From Pseudevernia furfuracea (Eukaryota; Ascomycota; Lecanoromycetes; Lecanorales; Parmeliaceae): a DNA stretch of 64,000 nucleotides. Under the pieces are notes generated by a model that did not search any database, was not told the DNA's origin, and saw nothing but the letters and a program-made list of their open reading frames with translations. Numbering within the stretch: the stretch's first letter is position 1; every line of letters starts with the position of its first letter. Made by a program: the position numbers and the translations under genes. This document shows positions 33,674-45,008 of the stretch, piece by piece. The stretch covers positions 496,001 to 560,000 of the forward strand of contig JAIUPT010000041.1 in NCBI GenBank assembly GCA_022315425.1. The letters run 5' to 3'.

Positions 33674-34080
33674 TTTTTGAAGATTGTCAACACAATGCAG
33701 ATCATCGCAAAGGGATTTCTACCATTGTTGTGGTCTATTTCATGAACTCAATGTCAACACAACGCAACGTTGACTCTCTCAATACCAAACGTCTGAATCA
33801 CAATTGTTGTTCAATCCTCGCAAACATCGACATTCTCCTAGCTTTAGACCACAACCTCCTTGCAGCACTCAAGCTCATAATGTGGGTTTCCAGTAGATGG
33901 ATATCTATCTTGCACTAGCTTATCAAAATCTATAGCTCTCTACGATACTACAGTCCTCGCTGCCCTCAAAACAGCCTCCCAGCACTCATCATCGCACCCG
34001 TGAGCTCCCCTTCTTCAACCAAAATTTCTCTTCCATTACTCAACTAACCACATCCCACCCAGGTCCACATTCTATCCACC
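33674..34080. other. intergenic between THADA-like and small membrane protein genes
   Basis: 3' flank of the THADA-like gene and upstream of the small gene at 34081. No further feature is supported. Confidence 0.5.
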
Positions 34081-34251
34081 ATGCAGGGCAACGCCGCCAT
34101 CGCAATAATCCTGGTCTGCATCCTCCTCGGCTCCCTCGCCCTCTACTTCGCGCTGAAAGTCGCATGCCTAAAACTATCTTACGCGGCATGGGAAGTGGGT
34201 CGGAAGGAGACTGTGAATATTGAATTGGCGCCGCCTTCTTCTTCTGCTTGA
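34081..34251 (+). CDS. 56-aa single-pass membrane microprotein
   Basis: A 57-codon frame starts with ATG after a C/A-rich leader. It gives a short N-terminus (MQGNAA), one strong hydrophobic helix (IAIILVCILLGSLALYFAL) and a polar tail ending in Ser-Ala. Codon use is GC-biased at third positions in the first half, as in a real gene. The layout fits a small membrane-anchored subunit or regulator in mitochondria or ER. I do not recognise it. Confidence 0.5.
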   Translation: MQGNAAIAIILVCILLGSLALYFALKVACLKLSYAAWEVGRKETVNIELAPPSSSA

Positions 34252-34585
34252 ATTGGAAAGGGATATGAATGCAAGAGACTTGGTTTCTGTGAGCGGCAAT
34301 TGAAAGGTTGTCACTGGTCGAGCGGTAATGTAAAGAGGGGTCGGTGAGACGTGACATTGCGGAAGGACCTTGATAGGATAGAGTAGGTGTCACAACGGAC
34401 GAACGGCCTGAATACGGTATGGCCTATGTTGTCCACAGGACAACCAATTGCTCAAAGAGTTCATCATGTGCATTCGCCAATCGCATCAGCGAATTTCGCA
34501 ATCTCCTATGTAACTCCACTCCACGTACAACGTAATGCCAACATGACTCCAACCACACACAAGTCCCACGACAGTTGTTGCGACC
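34252..34585. other. intergenic, nothing recognised
   Basis: Spacer between the 56-aa gene and the Ser/Thr-rich protein gene. A 287-codon plus-strand frame at 34387-35250 runs through it but shows only His/Arg/Pro low complexity. Confidence 0.45.
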
Positions 34586-35659
34586 ATGTCCTCAAGCAAA
34601 GCCACCACAAGCAGAGTCGCACGCAGCACAGACACTTCAAGCCCAACGAGTACACCAAAGATCACAGCCGCAGCCATAGCCACCATCACACACGACCCTC
34701 ACTCAACAACTACCCCAGAAACGACGAGCCCAAAATCAACACCCTCGTCCTCCCACAGATTCGCATCCCACCAACGGACGACACCAATCTCCTCGTCGTC
34801 CCCGTCGTCCCGGCATTCCGCACCCTCCTCCTCCACCTCCACCTCCCACTCCACCAACCCCATGCAAACAACCCCAACCGGAACCTTCACCTTCAACCCC
34901 CTCCCGCAACCCACAACGACCTTCTCCGCCTACCGCAGCAGCGCCGCAAGATCCCCACTCGCCGCCCCCACCAACGTCGCAACCCCCTCAACGACCCGCA
35001 CCCCCAGCGCCCTCCCCGCCTCCACCTCCACCTCCACCGACTGGACCAACCCCCAACGCGCCAGCCTCGTCGCCGCCCCCCTCCTCTCCGCCCTCGCCCT
35101 CCTCCTCACCCTCCTCACCGTCCACCGCCTCCGCCGCACCCGGTCCCGAAAAGTAGCGGAGCTCGAGCGCGGCCCCGACGTGACGCGCGGGAGGCGACCG
35201 GGTCGAAACGGCAGCCAGCGTGGGAGCGGGGGCGGAAACGGGCGGAGTGACAACGACAGCGACAGCGACGGAGACGGGGGCGGAAGCCGACAAGGGGAGA
35301 ACGGCCGTCGGCACCACCACGGCGATTCCTGTCCCTGGTGGGCGGTTCCGATCCGATCCCTCTGCCGCCGCTGGGGAGGCGGAAAGCGCACCCGCTCGTC
35401 GCCTCGGACCCGGAAACGCCGCGGGATCGAAGGCCTGGAGGGGATCGTGCCGGGGCCGGCGGTGATGCGGAGTCTGTTCGAGAGCGGGGGCGGGGTTGAT
35501 GGGTCGAGGGCCGCTGGGGGGGTGGTGAAGGATGGGAACGGGAACGGGAATGGGGATGGGGATGGGGATGGGAGAGTGAGTGGTGAAGAGGGGGCGATCA
35601 AAGCCGAGGTGTATGAGATGAGGGGTGTGATTACCCGGGGTATTGTTGGAGGAGAGTAG
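34586..35659 (+). CDS. Ser/Thr-rich single-pass membrane protein
   Basis: A single-exon frame of 357 aa. Residues 1-150 are Ser/Thr/Pro-rich, like a mucin-type ectodomain. One membrane helix follows (LVAAPLLSALALLLTLLTV, about 155-173) with a basic stop-transfer (HRLRRTRSRK). The cytoplasmic tail is Gly/Asp/Arg-rich and disordered, with a short ordered end (AEVYEMRGVITRGIVGGE). The layout resembles cell-wall stress sensors of the Mid2/Wsc type, but no signal peptide or cysteine domain is visible. The region is very GC-rich and a 307-codon frame opposes it on the minus strand (34930-35853). I prefer the plus strand because of the TM helix and sensible domain order. Confidence 0.55.
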   Translation: MSSSKATTSRVARSTDTSSPTSTPKITAAAIATITHDPHSTTTPETTSPKSTPSSSHRFASHQRTTPISSSSPSSRHSAPSSSTSTSHSTNPMQTTPTGTFTFNPLPQPTTTFSAYRSSAARSPLAAPTNVATPSTTRTPSALPASTSTSTDWTNPQRASLVAAPLLSALALLLTLLTVHRLRRTRSRKVAELERGPDVTRGRRPGRNGSQRGSGGGNGRSDNDSDSDGDGGGSRQGENGRRHHHGDSCPWWAVPIRSLCRRWGGGKRTRSSPRTRKRRGIEGLEGIVPGPAVMRSLFESGGGVDGSRAAGGVVKDGNGNGNGDGDGDGRVSGEEGAIKAEVYEMRGVITRGIVGGE

Positions 35660-36079
35660 GAGGGTAGGGAAAGGGTTGAGGGTGCTGGAGTCTGGAGAAG
35701 AACGGGAGGGGGTTTGGAAATTCTTGAAGCAGCGGGAGGAGTTTGGGTACTACATGTATATCCTCTAATTGACATGACTTTTAGCTTTTTTGGATTTTGT
35801 TGGATGGAAACGATAATGAGGGCAGACAAGAACTCGCCTTGAAGAGTATTCAAGATTTACTGCGTTACGTACTGTGTTTATAGCTTTGCTTTTGGGCTCT
35901 AATTACAATAGCCCCACTTGACTTCGTGATTGATGCGAATGCCCATGTCCTGAAGCGACGTCAATAGCTTCGTGACACCCAAAGAATTATGTTCCTCCAT
36001 CAGGTCTTTGATGTTAGGACCAACCCTATCGTCAAGTATCGATCGCAGAGGACATCGGATTACCCTTGGGCCCGCACAC
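35660..36079. other. intergenic, convergent 3' ends
   Basis: Separates the Ser/Thr-rich protein gene and the 3' end of the ubiquitin protease gene. No coding is supported. Confidence 0.5.
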
Positions 36080-39000
36080 TCAGTCCATTTTGAACTCATC
36101 GTTGTCCGGAATCATCACCTCGGCCACCGGCTCCTCCTCCTGATCCTGCATCAATGGTACATCAAGCGGTACCTGATCGTCCGGAGGTGTTCCAAACGGC
36201 CCCATAGTAGTCCCCTCATCCGTTTGGAAATCCAACATACGATCACCATCATCATCACTGAACGAGCTACCTGCCGCTTTAGTGCTGCTGTTGTCCCCTG
36301 CAAACAAGTCCTCGTCGTTGTCACTTGTATGAGGTGCGGCCGTTATCTGTTCGTTCTCTCCATAATTCAGGCGATCGAAACTCCAGTCCGACCTGGGACT
36401 GACATAGTTCAAAGGGCCGTGCGCCATGCTAATTCCCTCGTCTTCATCCAAGTCTGGCTCCATGTTCAGACCCCTTGGGTCAACTGTGGACTGGTTATTA
36501 GGATCGTTTTCCGAATAAGCAGGCAAGTCATCATCAACCCCTGTCCTCGTTGGACCGATCATCACTCCTTCCGCTGCCGAGCCACCACCTCCCGCTTGGT
36601 GAGTTGCTCCTACTCCGCGTAAAGCGCTCGACGAGCCATTGCGGGAGGAGTCGTCGAGACGCTTGCCTTCCCCCGCCTGTGATGTAGCACGGGAGGTTGG
36701 CTGGGATGCGGAAGTCTTGGTTTCGGGTGTCGCAAGCCACTCGAAGTTTGGGCCGCCAAGGTGGTCGACAGAGCGGCGTCGGTAGAAAAGGATGTAGGCC
36801 GCGTTTGTCACTACCTTTTGGGGGTCGGATCGGCGTGATACAGAGGAATCTATTACGGTAAGTAATCTCACAAACAAACAGGACTTAGCCAGTCACTCAC
36901 CATTGTACTCATACCAAGTCTGATTCTCATCCATAAAATTCGATGCGTACGCAGTATAATGACCGCCTCCAAGACCGCCATAGTGATTGTCTACAGCAAA
37001 GAGATCATAAATTAGACTCTTTCCCTCCTCCCGGGTGGCCACTCTGGTGGTCAGGTCCAGACCCTTGATTGGGAAGTCGACGGAGATATCGAGCTTATCT
37101 CTCAAGCGGCCTTGTGCACTGAATCGCTTGAGGTGTATGACAAGAATGTCTGGCGATTTCCATAGCTCGAATTGCTTGCTGGCGCGACGGTGCTCTTTGC
37201 ATCTTGGACAGTACCAAGCATCACTTTCAGACAAGATTTCTGGCTTTCCAAACTCATCAAGGCAGTCGCCAAGAGTGACGCCGTTCTTTTTTCGGCTGTA
37301 ACGAACCCGTCGTTTTTCTTCCAGCTCCGGATCTGACAAAGTACCGACGTTCTCCCAAGTGGGTGAACCGCGCATTTCTTCATTCGCATGATCCCCCGAG
37401 AAGAGAGCGTCGTAGCCTTCTTGGGTCCAGTCAAGTAGAATGGATTCACCCAATCGTATTAAAGGTAAGCTTTCAACCGGTAAGGTTTTTTCATCTCCCC
37501 ATAATTTCGGGGCTGACTGATTGCCTTGCCGGGAGTATGTGATTAGCCCTCTACTATCGCGCTGTGTATTCTTGCCAAACGTACCAAAGCCCATTTTGGG
37601 CTTCTCCAATTCTGAAACCTCTGGGAGCCCGTCCGAGTCGTCGCCAGAGTCCTGAGCTTGAGCTTGTGCCGCAGGTGGTAAATCGTCTGCATCTTCATCG
37701 CTACTTGGTAGGCTCTCTGCCCTGCTCTGACGTTCTGAGATTTGTTCCATTACACTCGTTTTTGACCTGACTGGGGCTCCTCCTGAAGGCTTTGGTTGCC
37801 TTGAAGCAATGGTTGAGTAATTTTTGCTCTCCTCGGACAGAGTCGTCAGGCCAGTGGGTATCATCTCGGTCCCGTTAGATGGGATGTATCTCATCTCGAA
37901 GAGATTTCTGAGGTCTGGTGAAATGAAGGCTCCAGGCCGGAGCATCGGGGCCAGTGGTTTTGAATTGGGAAGGTTGCGCTTTCGAAGGGCCGTCTCCTCT
38001 CCGTCGCGCATGGAGATGTCGATCATTCCGTCTTCGCTCTCCAAAGATTTGGATTGCACACCGGAGTCTGTGGACGAGTCTGCCTCGTCCGTGTGCATAA
38101 CAAGAGTGTCTGAATCCTCTGTGGCAGAGTCGTTTTCTCCTTCACGTCCACCTTGGGATCCAGCACCCTCTCGCAGGAAGTCCCGGGTCGTCATGGTTTC
38201 CACTCGGGCCAGGACCTTTTGTAAGATCCTGTCGTAGTCTTTGGCTTCCGCAGGAGTGACAACGATGAAACATGGAGCCCCGAATACCTCCCTCTGCAGG
38301 TACTTCGACGATCTTTCCTTCGCCCGACGATGGAACACAGGTACCAGCATCTTTTCTGCCAAGGGAGATTCGCCCTCCGGAATGTCATCGTCATCACGAT
38401 TGAAATTGTACAGCTTGAAACTAGAAGACTTCTTCTTTGGAGGAGGGTAATTGGTAGGCTTGGCCTCTATTTCGTATATGGCAATTTGGTCGGCGTCGAC
38501 AATGTGCTCGTCGCTGATAGAGGTTTTGTCGCTAAAGAATTTGTAGAATTTGTTTTTATAGATTTCTACAACAACCATGTGCTCGGCTTCAACCCCTGGG
38601 AACTTGCCGGCGACGTACTCTTTCAGGGCCATAAAGCTCGCGTTTTTGTCGATGTCGACAGCGACGCTGACTGGCGTTCCGCGCAAGGGAAAAAAATATA
38701 TGGGTTTTGACCAAAGGTTCTCGATCGGTAATTGCAGGGTGAGGTTGTTGAATGGATCGAAGATGATACTGACCTTGTCGCAGACTGGGCAAACGACGGT
38801 AGACTTGTACATGCCTGCAAACAGATCTGTGATGACCGAGTCGCTCCGCGCCTTGTAAATGTCCCAACACTGGTCCGCCATCTGCTGTAATGCTACAGGA
38901 TCATGAACCATTTCATCCGTAGAGTCGGGCTTTTCGACGTAGGGCTTCTTTTGGACTCGATTCAGATCCTCCTGGAGGCCGTCGAGCAAGAATAGCAAAA

Positions 39001-41344
39001 ACTCTTGAGAATCTTGCTGTTGCCATCCTGAAAAAGACGGTGCATATCTGCCAACCACGTTTTTGAAGTTCCTGGGAGCGAATGAACTAAGAGAATTCGG
39101 GGAATATCTGGTTGACAGTCAGCTTTCTTAGAGCGTGCGCCCCCAGGATAGGGACATGTTTGTGGGACGGACGAAGCCTTACATGTCTTTGAGAAGATTT
39201 GCATAAGACTTTGCCACCGCTCCATTGTGACCCAGAGGGTTGTTTGTGTTCAGATCGGGCTTCCACTTGTCCTCTGCAGGTTGTTAGCATGAGGTCAACA
39301 AACCTGAAAACGCCGTTGTAGATCATTTCAGGGCCCTGAGAAAGTATACACACTGACCGAGAAAGTAATGCGTCAACTCCTCTACGCTTCGGACACACTG
39401 GAGAGCCGAGTTCATGTAGCACGTATTGCCCAAGTTGCTCAAGCCAACAGTGCCTCGGACACGACCATTCTTTGCCGTGCGACCACGGGTCATTATCCCA
39501 TTCGGAGCCGGACTAGTCGCTCTACTAGTATTTGCAGTTGGTTTGAGTGAATCCTTAACCGTGGTGTTGCCGCTTTTAGTGACGCTGATAGAAATATTGC
39601 CATGGGATTTGATCTTCGATGCCGCATTGTCGGACACCCACTCTCCTCCACCGGGCCCACCGATCATTTCTTCGAGCACGATCACCTCATTTTGCCGAAG
39701 CCCAGCGACATCCAGGCTTAAATGACCGTTGTATTTAACATTGGCAGTCTCGTCGTTGACATCAACCAGCTCACGTTGAGATCCAAGCTGTAAGCCTGCG
39801 AAATCGCTTGCTTGGACAACGAGCTTGGTGCCAGGATCCACGGACAGAATGGCTCCTGGAGCAGGCGAATTGCTTCGTGACTGGGCAGGTGTCAACATCT
39901 CTACGCCAGATTCCCCCCCCAAACCGCCAAGGATTCTCCAAATGCGGACTCTGGTCCCCATATCAATGCCAGAGGACGTTTTTGCTCGCTTCAAGAAAGC
40001 CTGGTAGAGTTCATGCCTGCTGGCTAGGATCTTGACCGGTGTTGCGTCCTTCTCTTTCAAGGCTTTTGATGTCAACCCCTCGCTTCTGTTCGGAAGCTTC
40101 AGGATAGTGAACACCGGAGGATGTAGCTCGTACTGAAGGTTCTCCTGGGTCTCATTGGTGCTGGTGTTATGGCAATATCTCGTGATAATAGCAGATCCCT
40201 TGGCCAGTGTATACCATTTGATGATGAGTTCCCACGCCGCCTCTGGCAGAATTTCGAAGTCTTCGCCAAGATTGAAGCCAGGGGCAAGAGGGACAAATGA
40301 CTCGCCGGCTTCATCCTTGAAGACAGATGCATTTCGATCTACCACCAAGTTGATTCCAGTATTATCGACAGGTCCGATTGCACCTTCTCTTGCTTCCTTG
40401 CCATACTTTTCCGAACCTGCTCCATCAGTTCCTCTTGCGAGCACACGGTTGAGCCACTTGGTAGCTACTATATAGCCTTTTTGGCCTTCTCGCATAGAGC
40501 TCTGCTGTACCAGTTGCTGGACCTGGCTGATCTGATCATCGATGGTAGGGATATCGGCAGATGTTGGCATGCTCGAAGCTGACGATGCAGCCCCATCACC
40601 ACCAGACATAGAACTTGTAGAAGACGTGGCACTCTGCGGATCCGTATCTTGAGCAAGCATATCCACACTTGTCTCCCTCTTGTGCCTGGTGCCTAGACTC
40701 TTGCTGTTCCGCCGCGCCGTATTCGCCGTGTCTTTAGCCTCACTACCAGAAATCGAGCCACCATCTTGGCTCACCATGTTTACATCGTCGTTCGTCATAG
40801 CTGAAGCCCTCCTCTTTGCCGGTGAGGACGACCGAATAGGACTTGATGCCCCACCTCGTAGCCCGCTACTTGCCAACGAGCCTTTCCGCTTGTTAGGCCC
40901 CGCAGTGTCAGTCCCGCTTCCGTAACCGTCACTATCGAGAGTCAAGCCAGCATAGGCGCCACTAGGTGAGCTGGCTGCTGTGGCTGACAACTCTGGGGTG
41001 GGCGACCGCCCCTTCCTGGCTCCTTCTAGAACTAGGTGTTTGGGTATGTATGCCGGGGGTGAGGGAGATGACGTGAGACGTATAGCGGGGTCGGTGGTAA
41101 CGAGGTCAGGCGGAGGCGATATTTGCTGAGTATTGGAGATGTATTCTGAGGCTTCTGGCGGCGAAAGCTTACGCTTCTTGTTGGGAGACGTCGTGAAGGT
41201 GAAGGGGCCTTATTCCCTATTGGAAATAAGGCTAGGCAAAAGAAAGGTGTTAAGAAGCGAGGACAAAGGAAGACTCGTACCCCGAGAACACAGAATATAA
41301 GAATTGTCAAGATATGCTGACGAAGGATATAAGAGAGAGCTCAT
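36080..41344 (-). CDS. DUSP-type ubiquitin carboxyl-terminal hydrolase (Ubp12/USP4-like)
   Basis: Five exons (41344-41281, 41208-39358, 39273-39183, 39107-36901, 36849-36080) join in frame to 1660 aa. The short first exon is my choice; it is the only ATG-led one that fits the phase. Residues up to about 235 are disordered and carry KKRKLSPP. A DUSP domain follows (SMREGQKGYIVATKWLNRVL, EAAWELIIKWY). The catalytic Cys box GLSNLGNTCYMNSALQ lies near residue 616, and QQDSQEFLLFLLDGLQEDL follows. The His box GGLGGGHYTAYASN is near 1384. The two Cys pairs of the USP zinc ribbon (CPVCDK, YCPRCKEHR) are visible, with a long insertion between. It removes ubiquitin from substrates. The acidic C-terminus ends in DNDEFKMD. 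Introns are 71, 84, 75 and 51 nt. Confidence 0.92.
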
Positions 41345-41577
41345 CCATTGAAATATCGAAGAGGTAGGTGCCGACAATAGTGATGGTACTTGCGTATTTA
41401 ACCTCGCTTGTGGAGGCGCGTCGATCGTGCCAAGATTGTATACGAAATGTATGATCACCGCCCTTTCGAGATCGGGTTTAAATTTTTTCTCCCCTTGATC
41501 TCACAGTGCCACAATACCATCAGACGCACTTGCGTCTCGCAGTCCCATGACCTTCACCACCCGCCTCATCGTTGACC
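41345..41577. promoter_or_regulatory. divergent promoter, ubiquitin protease and MDR oxidoreductase
   Basis: About 230 bp lie between the proposed protease start (41344, minus) and the oxidoreductase start (41578, plus). The genes point away from each other, so both promoters lie here. Confidence 0.45.
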
Positions 41578-42747
41578 ATGAAAGCACTTCTCCTCGACGC
41601 AGAACGACGAAGCGCTAATGTGAAAAGCGTCCCTGATCCACGACCGTCAGCGAACGAACTTCTCATTCGAGTGGAAGCTGTAGCGCTCAATCCTATCGAC
41701 TCTCTTTACACGTTCAACCCTCTCGCTTCCACAGGACGCACCATCGGCAGCGACTTTGCTGGAGTGATCCACGCTCTGGGGGATGGTGTCCCGCCAACAA
41801 GCAGATTGAAGCCAGAAGATCGAGTTGCGGGCTTCTTGCAAGGCGCATGCAGTGTAAACGAACGGCCTGGCGCCTTCGCGAACTATCTTGTGTGCCCATG
41901 GGACCTGGTCTGGAAAGTTGGAGACGGGATGCCGCTCCAAGAGGCAGCGGCCGTCAACCTCTGTGGACTAACCGCTGCGCAAGCCTTGTTCTTTCGAATG
42001 GGCTTGGAAGTCCCTTTCCAATGGCCCGAGAGGCCGGCGTTGACTGCCGGGCTAGAGGAGCTTAGACAAAAGCCGCCACGCACGTTGTCATTCTTCATCT
42101 ACGGTGCCTCAACCTCCGTTGGTCTATACGCGGCACAACTCGTTCGTCGATCTGCCGAATCGAGCGGGAAAACCATTAGATTGTTTGGCACAGCGGGTCA
42201 AAAGCACTTCAAGATGCTTAAAGCCGAACCTTACGGCTACGACGGTCTACTGGACTACCATGACGAAGACTGGCCTGCACAAGTTCGCAGCCTCACAAAT
42301 GGAACAGGGGTAGACTACGCCTACGATTGCATTTCAGAGGGTTGGACGGTTTCGAAAACTGGTGACACCTTGGCGCCGAGCGGTAAGATGGCAATTGTGC
42401 GTTCAAGAGAAGGCGGCGCGTGGACTGCACCGGCCTTGCCCGTAGAACCCTCGTACGGGGCCGTGTGGGAAGGGCTTGGTGAAGTCGTTCAGTATCAAGG
42501 AATGAATCTTCCAGCTTCCCAAAAGGCGCGAAGTTTTGCTGTCACTTTCTACAAATGGCTTTCCGAGGGAGGCAGGTTGAAACCGAATCCCCTTCGTGAG
42601 ATGCCAGGTGGATTGGAGAACATTGTTGACGATGGCTTCAGGTTGCTCGGCTCTGGGACAATGGGAGATCGAGACACAAAGAGCGAGAAAGCTTGGATGA
42701 AACCACTGAGCGCTGAGAAAATGATATATAGGATTGCTGCCGAATGA
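41578..42747 (+). CDS. MDR-family oxidoreductase, trans-enoyl-reductase-like
   Basis: An intronless frame of 389 aa from ATG 41578. The N-terminal GroES-like part reads KALLLDAERRSANVKSVPDP, then ALNPIDSLYTF and TIGSDFAGVI. The Rossmann part has IYGASTSVGLYAAQL with a serine-rich nucleotide loop, then DYAYDCISEGWT. This pattern (NP.D without zinc ligands, GASTSVG) is that of stand-alone fungal trans-enoyl reductases and quinone-oxidoreductase-like MDR proteins that use NADPH. No PKS adjoins it, so a general alkenal or quinone reductase role is as likely as a biosynthetic one. Nothing looks damaged. Confidence 0.85.
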   Translation: MKALLLDAERRSANVKSVPDPRPSANELLIRVEAVALNPIDSLYTFNPLASTGRTIGSDFAGVIHALGDGVPPTSRLKPEDRVAGFLQGACSVNERPGAFANYLVCPWDLVWKVGDGMPLQEAAAVNLCGLTAAQALFFRMGLEVPFQWPERPALTAGLEELRQKPPRTLSFFIYGASTSVGLYAAQLVRRSAESSGKTIRLFGTAGQKHFKMLKAEPYGYDGLLDYHDEDWPAQVRSLTNGTGVDYAYDCISEGWTVSKTGDTLAPSGKMAIVRSREGGAWTAPALPVEPSYGAVWEGLGEVVQYQGMNLPASQKARSFAVTFYKWLSEGGRLKPNPLREMPGGLENIVDDGFRLLGSGTMGDRDTKSEKAWMKPLSAEKMIYRIAAE

Positions 42748-43383
42748 GAAGTGCGTCTTTGAACCCTACTTCCTGTGTTATCTCTGGAAAAACTAACTAG
42801 ATTGGGCGAGAGTACGAACAAGAGTTGGATGCAGGTAGGGTAAGCAAGAACTGTCTATCGCACGGGTAGAGGTTCGGAGTCATCTGGGCAGGCCGTAACA
42901 ATCGAAGCCGGGTGGCGACGTTGAGTGTGAATGCTGGCGACGGAAAGCATGATGCTGCAGATTCTCCGCTCTGCTCATACCGAAAAGAGTGAGTCTGTTT
43001 AACCGGCACACCTGGTGTGACGTTGGAAGATACTACGGGTATCCTACGCTCGAGCAGGTTCTGAGTGAGTAGGGGGCACATTTCCCATGTCTTGTCGTGC
43101 CAAGCTATCAACACCTGCACAAGGTCATACTCTTGATCAACGGTCAACTCAGCTCACTAGAGAATCGCCCCTCCATTTGTCCGAGACACGGTCGTGTTAC
43201 TTTTGATTAACAGGAACGATATACAAGAGTATGACTATTCGTTAAAGATAGACACCCAAGTCCCCCAAACCCTCCAACATCTTTCAGATGCTGCCATTTC
43301 CCGAATCCCACGCTATGAATTGCCAACAATATATACTTCGCCACAGTCATAATCCGGCTTTTCTCCCGGCCCAAAAGATATAA
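42748..43383. other. intergenic, uncertain small frame
   Basis: A 116-codon minus frame (43147-42797) has no family motif and is not called. No other feature is seen; 3' flanks of two converging genes. Confidence 0.4.
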
Positions 43384-45008
43384 TCACAAGAAAGTCATCC
43401 ATGCCAAAGAACCAAGCAAGCCCGAACATATAATCGCCGTTACAATCCCGGCGCCCGCTTTATCCCCAGCCGTCATTTTTCTTGTGAAACTGGAACCGAG
43501 CATGACTGTCGGCTGTCCACCCGTAGTCGACCCAGCGCTCGGATCTCCCTTCGAAGTTCCTCCGGTATCTTGTGTGACTGGCGGCGCCACTTTAGAGATC
43601 AAATTCGCCTGGATAACACTCAAGGCGCTCATCTGCTCGCCAACGCCGGATTTGCCGTCCCACGTATTCTTGTACCACATCCTGCCACATGTTTGACCAT
43701 TGTTCCCTCCCGAGCACTGTCCAGCGGCGCCTTGCGCTGAGCTGTGGAGAAGGGGCTGTATAGTGTCGTAGGTGAAGGGCGCGAGCTGGGTGGTGGCCGC
43801 CATCCAGCGTGCGAGGTAGGCTTTGAAAGAAGGCTGGTCATAATTGCAGGTTACTTCAGGCTCGCAGGCGACCTCAACCATGATCTGCCCACCGCCATAT
43901 TGTTGAGGAAAGAAAATATCCATGCCTGTCAACATGCCCTGGATGCGGGTTTCCCAGGTGGAATTGCCATTTGTCTGGGAAAGTGTCAGCTTGAAATTTT
44001 TGGCAATAGTTTGATCAAGAGAGTCTACGGGAAAGACTAACGTAATTCCACATATTTGCGGCACCCATGAGGTAGGTGCCGATGTTATAAGTCCATTGGA
44101 GCTCATCTGCTATAGTGCAGTTGTTTGCCATTTCGGCACCGTCATAAATGAGGTAGTTGCTTGTGAATAGCGGTGTCTGAATGATCCAGTCGTAGGACTT
44201 GTCGGCCCAATCCGCGTACGTTTGGTTACCGGTATATCTAGCCAGACGTGCGGCCAATTGGAAGAAGCCCCCATTTGATATACTGTTCTTGTAGTCATAT
44301 CCGTTGTTCCAAGTGAAGATCTGCCATCGAAGTCCTCCACCACATGCTGTAGTATCCCATCGGCTAGCTTGTTCATTAAATACCGCTTGGGCGAGGGAGA
44401 GCCATGAGGGTTTGCCTGCTGGGGGGGCGGGAAATTTAAATTCTGCGGCAGAGAGGACGGCGAATGCCCAGAAGACTTGGTCATCGTTTCCCTATGGAGG
44501 TGTTAGTCTTCGGATCTTTGTTGACACACGTCCTTCCAGCGCGATCACAGAGCCGGGGACAGATCTTGCACATAGGAGGCCGTACCTCTGTCTTCGTCTG
44601 ATTTGGCGGCATATAATCATTGTCAGGCCCAACTTGTGCCAGGAGACCTTGTGTGACCACGTCGTTGTATGTACTGTCGCCCGTATAATACCAATATTCA
44701 ATCATCTGTCCAAACATGGCGCCTGCTTCCCACCAATAGTATGGATTCGGCAATAATCCGACCGGTTGTCCTGTCTGATTCCCAGTATAATATGTCATCA
44801 TGCCGTAGGCTACTGTGCTTGCTGCTTGCTTTATGGAGTCTAGAAAAGGGTAGAATCAAGTCAGCGATCAGAGCGCAGGAAATGTATTGGTCGAGACATG
44901 TTTCCGGCATTCTGGGAATGGTAGGATCTTACCTGTATCTGAAAGGTCCAATTCAATTCCCTGAACAGCCCGTCCGCCAAACATCAAAGCGCCCAAAGCC
45001 CCAAGCAT
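43384..45008 (-). CDS. GH76 alpha-1,6-mannanase, GPI-type (Dfg5/Dcw1-like)
   Basis: Four exons (45008-44933, 44839-44586, 44491-44042, 43974-43384) join in frame to 456 aa, the usual family length. The start gives a short signal peptide (MLGALGALMFGGRAVQG). The GH76 domain shows MMTYYTGNQTGQPVGLLP, YYWWEAGAMFGQMIEYWYYT, the catalytic Asp pair in GNDDQVFWAFAVL, and WQIFTWNNGYDYKNSISNG. A Ser/Gly/Thr-rich linker and a hydrophobic end (AGIVTAIICSGLLGSLAWM) fit a GPI-anchor signal. These enzymes are thought to transfer GPI-mannoproteins into the cell wall glucan. Introns are 93, 94 and 67 nt. A further 5' exon cannot be excluded because a CTTACAG acceptor lies just before the ATG. Confidence 0.92.

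Noticed and set aside
34387..35250. 287-codon plus frame rich in His, Pro and Arg
   Set aside because: It is an out-of-frame reading of the Ser/Thr-rich membrane protein and lacks any ordered segment.
42797..43147. 116-codon minus frame between two genes
   Set aside because: No motif, no splice partner, and it lies in the 3' flank of the oxidoreductase gene.
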